Shown piece by piece: positions 1-5,811 of a stretch of DNA of 5,811 bases. Below the pieces are notes generated by a model that was given only the letters and a program-made list of their open reading frames with translations, was not told the DNA's origin and did not search any database. Positions within the stretch are counted from its first letter, which is position 1. The number at the start of each line of letters is the position of its first letter. The stretch spans positions 1-5,811 of the forward strand of contig CACXDX010000181.1 in NCBI GenBank assembly GCA_902766525.1. Direction: 5' to 3'. Made by a program: the position numbers and the translations under genes. This DNA is from an uncultured Bacillota bacterium (GTDB lineage: Bacteria; Bacillota; Dehalobacteriia; UBA7702).

Positions 1-3000
1 AGGCGAAGGGCTGCATACAGACGATGTTTTTCACGCCGGTCTCGATCAGTTCGATCATCTCCCCGGTGAGGAACCAGCCTTCTCCGGCCTGATTGCCGAT
101 GCTTACCACCGAGGAGGCTTTTTTGGCCAGCTCCTCGATGCGGGAGGGCGGTGTGAAACGTTCGCTCTTTTCCAGCGCCTTTCTGATCGGGTCTCTGGTC
201 TTTTCCATAACGGCGATGAGCATACGGCTGACGCTGATCGAGGATTTTTTGCCTTTCAGGTGTCGTGCCTTATATTCGGCGTTGTAGGCGCAGTAGAGGA
301 AGAAATCAAGGAGGGGCGGCATGTTGGCTTCGCCGCCTTCTTTTTCGACCAGCTCCACGATGTGATTGTTGGCGTCGGGAGAGAATTTGACGAGGATTTC
401 GCCGACGAGGCCGACGCGGGGTTTCTTTTCTCCGCTCAGCGGCAAAGTATCAAATTCCCGAACGATATTTTTCACGTCCTTTTTAAAGCGGCTCACGCTG
501 CCGGCGATCACCGTCGCCTTGGCGCGGGCGACCCATTTTTTATAGAGCGCTTCGGCGCTGCCCTTGACTTTTTCATAGGGCCGTGTGCGGTAGAGCACGT
601 TCATCAGCAGGTCGCCGTAGTTGATCGCCATCAGACAGCGCCTCAGAAGGGAAGGCGTCCATTTCATGCCCGGGTTGCTTTCCAGTCCCTGAGCGGAGAG
701 GGCGATGACCGGGATCTGTTCCATGTCGGCGTCCTTCAGCGCTTTGCGGATGAAGGAGACGTAGTTGGTGGCGCGGCACTGACCGCCGGTCTGGGTCATG
801 ACCACGGAAACGTTGTTCAAATCGTATTTGCCGCTCTTTAAAGCGTGCATCATCTGACCCGTCGTCAGGATACAGGGATAGCAGGCGTCGTTATGAACGT
901 GGCGGAGACCTTCTTCAACGTCTGCGTCGCTGACTTCGGGAATGACTTCCACATGGTAGCCTTCGGCGTCCATGGCGTCTTCAAGGAATTGGAAATGGAT
1001 CGGTGACATCTGCGGACAAAGCAGTGTATGCTTGGCCTTCATTGCCTTGGTAAAGACGGCTCTGGGCGGAGCTTTAAAGGGAATAAAGGGCGTCTTTTCC
1101 TTGTTTTGCTGAGCCTGTTCGTCCAAAGTGACCTTAAGGGAGCGGATGCGGATGCGGGCGGCGCCGAGGTTATCTCCCTCGTCGATCTTGATGTTGGTGT
1201 AGATTCTGTTATGGCGCTCGAGGATCTCCGCGACCTGGTCGGTGGTGACGGCGTCGAGGCCGCAGCCGAAGGAAGTCAGCTGGATCAGATCGAGATCATT
1301 GTTTTGGGCGACGAAAGTCGCCGCGGCGTAGAGCCGGGAATGGAACGCCCACTGGTCGCGGACGCGCAGGGGCCGTTCGGGTTCGCAGAGATGGGCGATG
1401 CTGTCCTCACTGAAAACGGCCATGCCCTGCTCGGTAACGATATTGGCAATGCCGTGGTTGATCTCGGGATCGATATGGTAGGGGCGGCCGGCGAGGACGA
1501 TGCCGTGGATGTGATGTTCTTTGATGTAAGCGAGGGCTTCTTCGCCCTTTTGATGCAGATCTCTTTTGAATGCTTCATTTTCCGCGTAGGCTCTGCGCGT
1601 CGCCGCCTCGATTTCGCCGCGGCCGATGTTGAACTTCGCGAAGGCCCGGGTCAGCTCGGTATCGAGGTGATGTTTTTCGTCGATGGTCAGAATGGGATGG
1701 ATGAAATCGATCTGCCATTCTCTGATATCTTCCACGTTGTTTTTGATCACTTCGGGATAGCCCGAGACCACGGGGCAGTTGAAGTTGTTGTCGCCGTCAC
1801 GGTACTCCGTATGTTCGTAGACAACGGCGGGATAAAAGATGGTTTTGATCCCCTTGTGGATCAGGGAGGCGATATGGCCGTGGGCCAGCTTGGCCGGATA
1901 GCAGACGGCTTCCGAGGGAATGGTTTCCATGCCCCGTTCAAACATTTTCTTGTCGCTCTTGCCGGAGAGCACCACAGAGAAGCCGAGTTCCGTCAGGAAC
2001 GTATGCCAGAAGGGGTAGTTCTCATACATATTGAGAACGCGGGGAACGCCGATGACGCCTCTGGGCGCTTCGTCTTTTTTCAGGGAAGCGTAGCGGAAGA
2101 GGCGTTTGTATTTAAAATCGAAGAGATTGGGGATGTCGCTTTTCTTTACGACGATATCGGCGCCGCGTTCACAGCGGTTGCCTGAGATGAAGCGGCGTTC
2201 GTCGTTGAATTTCATGACCGTGAGCAGACAGTTGTTGGGGCATTTGCCGCAATGGCGGAAGGTCTTCCGATAGCGGAAGGAATCCAGCTCCGCTTTGGCG
2301 ATGAGAGAGGAAACGTGACCTTCGGGGCAGCGTTCCAAAGCGATGATGGCGGCGCCGTAAGCGCCCATCAGGCCGGCGATGTCGGGGCGGACGATCTCTC
2401 TGCCCGTTTCTTTTTCAAAGCTGCGCAGCACGGCTTCGTTGTAAAAGGTACCGCCCTGAGCCAGGACCTTGCTGCCGTATTCTTCGGGGCGTCGGATCTT
2501 AATGACCTTATAGAGGGCGTTTTTAATGACGGAATAGGAAAGCCCCGCGGAAATGTCCTCAACGGTAGCTCCTTCCTTTTGAGCCTGTTTGACCTTGGAA
2601 TTCATAAAGACGGTGCAGCGGTTGCCGAGATCCGTCGGTTTTTCGGAATGGATGGCCTTTTCGGCGAATTCGCTGACGCTCATATCGAGACTCTTGGCGA
2701 AGGTTTCGATGAAGGAACCGCACCCGGAAGAACAGGCTTCGTTTAAAATGATGCTTTCGATCACGTTGTTTTTGATGCGGATGGCCTTCATGTCCTGGCC
2801 GCCGATATCGAGAATGAATTCCACACCGGGGAGAAAATGGTTGGCGGCCTTATAGTGGGCCATCGTTTCCACCTCACCGATATCGGCCTTGAGCGCCGAT
2901 TGGATAAGCGCTTCGCCGTAGCCGGTAACGGCGGCATTGGCGATGCGGGTATTTTCCGGCAGCCGATCATAGATCTCTTTCAGGATCTTGATACAGATAT

Positions 3001-4111
3001 CGAGAGGTTCTCCCTTGTTGTTTTCATAGTGGGAGAAGAGGACGTTCTTTTCGCCGTCGATCAAAACGGCCTTGGAGGTGGTGGAACCGGCGTCGATGCC
3101 GAGATAGAGATCGCCTTCGGCTTCTTTCAGGGGTTTCGTGCCGACTTTGGCTTTGCCGTGACGCTCTCTGAAGGCGGCCAGCTCCGCTTCATCTTTAAAG
3201 AGGGGTTCCAGTGCTTTTCTGGTAAAGCCGTCGCTGTCTTTTAACGCGCTCAAACGCTGAATATAGTCGGAGATCAGGAAAGTTTTCCCGCTGCCTTCTT
3301 CCTCGCAGGCGAGGGCACAGCCGTGGGCTACGTAATAATGGGCGTTTTCCGGCAGGATCGCCGCGTCGTCGCTGAGATCGAGGGTGCGGATGAAGGCCTT
3401 TCTGAGCTCGGGCAAAAAATGCAGGGGACCGCCGAGAAAGGCGACGTTGCCGCGGATCGGCTTGCCGCAGGCGAGACCGCTGATGGTCTGATTGACCACG
3501 GCCTGAAAGATCGAGGCCGCGATATCTTCCTTTGCCGCGCCCTGATTCAAGAGGGGCTGGATATCGGTTTTCGCGAAAACGCCGCAACGGGAGGCGATGG
3601 GATGGATGACCTTATAATTTTTGGCCAGCTCATTTAAGCCCATGGCGTCGGTCTGCAGCAGCAGCGCCATCTGATCGATGAAAGCGCCGGTGCCGCCGGC
3701 GCAGGCGCCGTTCATGCGCTGTTCCATAACGCGGCCGAAATAGGTGATCTTGGCGTCTTCGCCGCCGAGTTCGATAACGACATCGGTTTGGGGGATAAAG
3801 TGTTCCACCGCTTTGGTGCAGGCGATCACTTCCTGATAAAAGTCGACGTTCATACGTTCGGCCAGACTGAGGCCGCCGCTGCCGGTGATGGCGAGCTTGA
3901 GTTCCATGTCGCCGACGGCTTCAAGAGCCTGTTTCAAAACGTCTTCCACCGTGGCGCGGACATCGGAAAAATGCCGCTGATAACAGCGGAATATACATTC
4001 ATCATTTTCATTCAAAAGAACGACCTTTACGGTTGTGGAACCGATATCAAGGCCCAATCTGGAATATTTCTTTCTGTTTCCCAAAACGGTTCGCTCTCCT
4101 CTTTTGACCAT
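1..4111 (-). CDS. Giant 2-hydroxyacyl-CoA dehydratase activase-like protein: tandem BadF/HgdC ATPase modules fused to DUF2229 and HgdB-like domains (3' partial)
   Basis: The frame stays open from ATG at 4111 to the window edge, 1370 codons. Module 1 (about residues 19-270) has the ATPase phosphate loop GLDIGSTT (20-27), ELGGEDAK (114-121), ACAGGTG with Cys137, and SRCGVF with Cys176. Module 2 (about 336-595) repeats this with GIDAGSTT (338-345), DIGGQDMK (435-442), Cys460, Cys499 and a QGGTFYNEAV motif. A connector carries Cys621, 624, 628 and 647. The DUF2229-type part follows, with RGVIGVPRVLNMYENYPFW from 684, CYPAKLAHGH (Cys737) and GRPYH (875-879). The C-terminal HgdB-like part has SFGCGLDA (Cys950), LLCPQMSPIHF (Cys1032), HNDACYPC (Cys1077, Cys1080), GGQCRATNY (Cys1112) and NIVCMQPFA at the edge. 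Activases of this family use ATP to drive low-potential electrons into a dehydratase or reductase. The substrate of these giant fusions is unknown. The protein is probably cytoplasmic, since I noticed no signal peptide or membrane segment. A TTG start at 4084 is the alternative. Confidence 0.95.
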   Translation of the reverse strand, partial: MVKRGERTVLGNRKKYSRLGLDIGSTTVKVVLLNENDECIFRCYQRHFSDVRATVEDVLKQALEAVGDMELKLAITGSGGLSLAERMNVDFYQEVIACTKAVEHFIPQTDVVIELGGEDAKITYFGRVMEQRMNGACAGGTGAFIDQMALLLQTDAMGLNELAKNYKVIHPIASRCGVFAKTDIQPLLNQGAAKEDIAASIFQAVVNQTISGLACGKPIRGNVAFLGGPLHFLPELRKAFIRTLDLSDDAAILPENAHYYVAHGCALACEEEGSGKTFLISDYIQRLSALKDSDGFTRKALEPLFKDEAELAAFRERHGKAKVGTKPLKEAEGDLYLGIDAGSTTSKAVLIDGEKNVLFSHYENNKGEPLDICIKILKEIYDRLPENTRIANAAVTGYGEALIQSALKADIGEVETMAHYKAANHFLPGVEFILDIGGQDMKAIRIKNNVIESIILNEACSSGCGSFIETFAKSLDMSVSEFAEKAIHSEKPTDLGNRCTVFMNSKVKQAQKEGATVEDISAGLSYSVIKNALYKVIKIRRPEEYGSKVLAQGGTFYNEAVLRSFEKETGREIVRPDIAGLMGAYGAAIIALERCPEGHVSSLIAKAELDSFRYRKTFRHCGKCPNNCLLTVMKFNDERRFISGNRCERGADIVVKKSDIPNLFDFKYKRLFRYASLKKDEAPRGVIGVPRVLNMYENYPFWHTFLTELGFSVVLSGKSDKKMFERGMETIPSEAVCYPAKLAHGHIASLIHKGIKTIFYPAVVYEHTEYRDGDNNFNCPVVSGYPEVIKNNVEDIREWQIDFIHPILTIDEKHHLDTELTRAFAKFNIGRGEIEAATRRAYAENEAFKRDLHQKGEEALAYIKEHHIHGIVLAGRPYHIDPEINHGIANIVTEQGMAVFSEDSIAHLCEPERPLRVRDQWAFHSRLYAAATFVAQNNDLDLIQLTSFGCGLDAVTTDQVAEILERHNRIYTNIKIDEGDNLGAARIRIRSLKVTLDEQAQQNKEKTPFIPFKAPPRAVFTKAMKAKHTLLCPQMSPIHFQFLEDAMDAEGYHVEVIPEVSDADVEEGLRHVHNDACYPCILTTGQMMHALKSGKYDLNNVSVVMTQTGGQCRATNYVSFIRKALKDADMEQIPVIALSAQGLESNPGMKWTPSLLRRCLMAINYGDLLMNVLYRTRPYEKVKGSAEALYKKWVARAKATVIAGSVSRFKKDVKNIVREFDTLPLSGEKKPRVGLVGEILVKFSPDANNHIVELVEKEGGEANMPPLLDFFLYCAYNAEYKARHLKGKKSSISVSRMLIAVMEKTRDPIRKALEKSERFTPPSRIEELAKKASSVVSIGNQAGEGWFLTGEMIELIETGVKNIVCMQPFA
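4096..4102 (-). promoter_or_regulatory. Strong Shine-Dalgarno that may select the alternative TTG start of the activase gene
   Basis: The minus strand reads AGAGGAG here, 11 nt before an in-frame TTG whose first base is 4084. That start would give a protein beginning M-G-N-R-K-K, closer to the short N-termini usual before LGLDIGSTT in this family. The in-frame ATG at 4111 has only AGGA (4119-4116) four bases upstream. The stronger site therefore favours TTG, while start-codon preference favours ATG. The spacing to TTG is slightly long. I kept ATG in the gene call without certainty. Confidence 0.45.
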
Positions 4112-4128
4112 TTTTTCCTATGAAAAAC

Positions 4129-4157
4129 ATTATACATCAAAAATCGGAAAAAATCCA
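4129..4157 (-). promoter_or_regulatory. Putative sigma-70/SigA promoter of the activase gene
   Basis: On the minus strand a perfect TATAAT lies at 4134-4129. The hexamer 17 bp upstream is TGGATT (4157-4152), only 3 of 6 matches to TTGACA, so the -35 is weak. Transcription would begin near 4122. That leaves about 11 nt before the ATG at 4111 or about 38 nt before the TTG at 4084. The leader length is thus more ordinary if TTG is the real start. The call rests on the -10 and its position just upstream of the gene. Confidence 0.5.
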
Positions 4158-4239
4158 TTGACAAATATAAGGAAAATTTATTTTTAAAGTTTTTTTTGTT
4201 CAACGTGAAAAGGATTTGAAAATCTTTCCGCTCTTCCTC

Positions 4240-4268
4240 TTCCCATGTCCTCATTTTTTTGCTATAAT
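4240..4268 (+). promoter_or_regulatory. Extended -10 promoter of the DHH-CBS-nucleotidyltransferase gene
   Basis: TGCTATAAT at 4260-4268 is a perfect extended -10 element (TGnTATAAT). A partial -35, TTCCCA (4 of 6 matches), lies at 4240-4245 with an ideal 17 bp spacer. Transcription would start near 4275, giving a leader of only about 14 nt that begins almost at the ribosome binding site. There is no room for a riboswitch or attenuator in such a leader. Confidence 0.65.
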
Positions 4269-4276
4269 ATTATTTT

Positions 4277-4283
4277 GAAGGAG
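4277..4283 (+). promoter_or_regulatory. Ribosome binding site fixing the ATG at 4289
   Basis: GAAGGAG lies five bases before ATG 4289. This near-consensus Shine-Dalgarno fixes the start, because translation from this ATG immediately gives the DHH motif I (residues 7-13) and the frame upstream is non-coding AT-rich DNA. Confidence 0.85.
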
Positions 4284-4288
4284 TTTCC

Positions 4289-5811
4289 ATGAAAGCGATC
4301 ATTGCCCATCCCAATTTGGATTTTGACGCCCTTGCCTCCATGGCCGCGGCGCAGAAACTGTATCCCGATGCCGTCCTCGTTACCGTCGGCAAATTACGGA
4401 GCGGCGTCAGGGATTATCTCGCCATTCACGGAAGCTTTCTTGAAATCCGCAACTACATTGATAAAAAAGAGATCGATACCCTGATCATGGTCGACACCCG
4501 TTCCGAAAAACGGCTTCAGGAATTTAAAGAGGTGCTGGACAACGATGATCTGCGGGTCATCGTTTACGATCACCACGAAAACGCTGATGATGATATCGAA
4601 GGCGCTCAGATCCATTTTGAATCCCTCGGCGCCAATGTGACCCAATTGGTGGAAAGAATCAGAGAGCGGGGGATCGAGATCTCCCCCCGGGAGGCGACAA
4701 CCTACGCCCTCGGCATCTATGACGATACCGGTTCACTGCGCTTCGCTTCCACCACCGTTCGGGATGTAGAGGCCGTTGCCTATCTGCTTTCGAAGGGCGC
4801 GAATCTCGGTGTCATCAGCGAATATTCGGCGACGAGTCTTTCCGCGGAACAAAATGAATTGTTTACGCTGCTGCTCAGACAAAACCGCATTCGCAGGGCG
4901 GAAGGGGCGGAGATCCTTTTCGCCTGGGCCGAGCGGGATCGTTTCATCACCGATCTGGCGACGCTGACGATGAAGCTGAAGGAAACCTTCTCCGTCGACG
5001 CGGTCCTCGTTGCCGTCCGCATGGAGCGGCGCGTCTATATCGTCGGCCGCAGCGGTCTTCACGAGCTTGATCTCAGGGAAGTCCTTGCCGACTACGGGGG
5101 AAAAGGTCATCAAATGGCCGCTTCCGCCATGTTGAAGGATGTTTCCGTTCCCGTGAAGTCCCTCATCGCTGATTTGGAAAAGGCGGCCTTTGCCCACATT
5201 CGCCCCGCGTTGAAGGTCAAAGATATCATGACCTCCCCCGTGAAGACGATCGACGATTCGATCACCGTCAACGAAGTCGGCGAATATCTCGTTCGCTACG
5301 GTCATTCCGGTTTCCCCGTGATGCGTGACGGCAAATTATGCGGCATAATCACCCATCGCGATATCGAAAAATGCAAATATCACGGTCTCGGCAACGTACC
5401 GGTGAAAGGCTATATGTCCTCCCACCCGGTCACGGTCGGAGAGAATACTTCCGTCTCTGAGGCGCGCAGGATCATGGTAGACAAAAACATCGGCCGTTTG
5501 CCCGTTCTCGATGACGGCGGCAATCTCGTCGGTATCGTGACCCGCAGCAATATGCTGGAACCGGTATACGGCGCGGAAGCCAAAGGCGCTCATCGCCTGA
5601 CCTATACTTTCAACAACGGCGAAGACGTGATCTCCCTTAGGGAAGAGCTGAAAAAAGCGCTGCCGGATATGATGTACTCGGCGCTGAGACGCATCGCTCT
5701 TCTTGCCGATGAGCTCTCCGTTCCCGCCTATCTCGTCGGCGGACTCGTCCGCGATCTGCTGCTGGGCAAAAGAAATATCGATCTCGATATCGTTGTCGAA
5801 GGCGACGGCAT
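4289..5811 (+). CDS. DHH/DHHA1 - CBS pair - tRNA nucleotidyltransferase (CCA- or A-adding)/poly(A) polymerase fusion (3' partial)
   Basis: I read 507 codons without a stop to the window edge. The DHH phosphoesterase domain (about 1-150) has all four metal-binding motifs: HPNLDFDA (7-14), VDTR with Asp69, DHH at 94-96, and DDTG at 145-148. DHHA1 (about 235-285) has GRSGLHELDL and the glycine-rich GGKGHQMAAS. Two CBS repeats follow (about 309-362 and 371-428), likely binding an adenine nucleotide. The class II nucleotidyltransferase head then begins, with LVGGLVRDLLLG (482-493) and the catalytic D-L-D at 498-500. Full-length relatives are roughly 800-900 residues, so about the last 40 percent, including the rest of the head and the tRNA-binding body, is missing. 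The family matures or repairs tRNA 3' ends; the DHH part resembles nanoRNases and may degrade short RNA. Whether it adds CCA, only A, or poly(A) cannot be told without the missing part. Confidence 0.93.
   Translation, partial: MKAIIAHPNLDFDALASMAAAQKLYPDAVLVTVGKLRSGVRDYLAIHGSFLEIRNYIDKKEIDTLIMVDTRSEKRLQEFKEVLDNDDLRVIVYDHHENADDDIEGAQIHFESLGANVTQLVERIRERGIEISPREATTYALGIYDDTGSLRFASTTVRDVEAVAYLLSKGANLGVISEYSATSLSAEQNELFTLLLRQNRIRRAEGAEILFAWAERDRFITDLATLTMKLKETFSVDAVLVAVRMERRVYIVGRSGLHELDLREVLADYGGKGHQMAASAMLKDVSVPVKSLIADLEKAAFAHIRPALKVKDIMTSPVKTIDDSITVNEVGEYLVRYGHSGFPVMRDGKLCGIITHRDIEKCKYHGLGNVPVKGYMSSHPVTVGENTSVSEARRIMVDKNIGRLPVLDDGGNLVGIVTRSNMLEPVYGAEAKGAHRLTYTFNNGEDVISLREELKKALPDMMYSALRRIALLADELSVPAYLVGGLVRDLLLGKRNIDLDIVVEGDG

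Noticed and set aside
260..841. 193-codon plus-strand open frame
   Set aside because: It is a mirror-frame shadow over the HgdB-like domain, where the minus strand gives HNDACYPC and GGQCRATNY. It has no convincing ribosome binding site or domain.
1028..2185. 385-codon plus-strand open frame
   Set aside because: It is the in-register mirror of the activase gene, whose minus-strand translation shows continuous family motifs. The plus-strand product is low-complexity Asp/Gly/Val-rich and I recognise no domain in it.
4139..4157. Imperfect direct repeat (AAAATCGG / AAAAATCC)
   Set aside because: Short, imperfect and in low-complexity A-rich DNA; not distinguishable from chance.
4158..4188. Perfect TTGACA (4158-4163) on the plus strand as a second -35
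   Set aside because: No good -10 sits at 16-18 bp; the best nearby hexamers have spacers of 15 or 19 bp. Chance occurrence in AT-rich DNA is likely.
4177..4198. T-rich run resembling the tail of a terminator
   Set aside because: No GC-rich stem precedes it on either strand, and no gene ends here because the two genes diverge.
4027..4254. 75-codon minus-strand open frame across the divergent spacer and the activase start
   Set aside because: It overlaps the activase N-terminus in another frame and would cover both proposed promoters. Its upstream half is only an AT-rich Lys/Phe-rich reading of the spacer.
4733..5305. 190-codon minus-strand open frame inside the nucleotidyltransferase gene
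   Set aside because: It lies in the mirror frame of the plus-strand gene across the DHH, DHHA1 and CBS regions, where the plus strand carries clear motifs.

Overview
The window holds two large, divergently transcribed protein genes. Both run off the window, and a short AT-rich gap (about 4112-4288) separates them. The coding DNA is moderately GC-rich with strong Shine-Dalgarno sites. An anaerobic member of the Firmicutes (Clostridia or Negativicutes type) is the most natural source, because giant 2-hydroxyacyl-CoA dehydratase activase-like proteins and DHH-CBS-nucleotidyltransferase fusions both occur there. This assignment is inferred from gene content, not from a database search.

Left, minus strand (4111 down to 1, 3' end missing): one uninterrupted reading frame of about 1370 codons. 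I translated nearly all of it by hand and found no stop. It encodes a giant multidomain ATPase/iron-sulfur protein. In order it has two complete BadF/BadG/HgdC-type activase modules, a cysteine-rich connector (C-x2-C-x3-C-x18-C), a DUF2229-type region, and a C-terminal region related to the HgdB/double-cubane superfamily. The final visible motif lies close to the usual C-terminus, so probably only some 50-70 residues are missing.

Centre (4112-4288): the divergent promoter region. It has a good extended -10 promoter for the right-hand gene and a perfect TATAAT for the left-hand gene. Both predicted leaders are short.

Right, plus strand (4289 to the end, 3' end missing): 507 codons of a DHH/DHHA1 - CBS - CBS - class II tRNA nucleotidyltransferase/poly(A) polymerase fusion. 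It is cut just after the catalytic D-x-D of the nucleotidyltransferase head.

The two genes have no evident shared pathway. One looks like a redox ATPase of unknown substrate and the other a tRNA 3'-end maturation and RNA turnover enzyme, so the divergent arrangement may be incidental. I see no RNA genes, mobile elements, CRISPR arrays or terminators. The most interesting content is the single-chain activase-plus-reductase architecture. It belongs to a known but biochemically uncharacterised family, so it is not a new system in itself.
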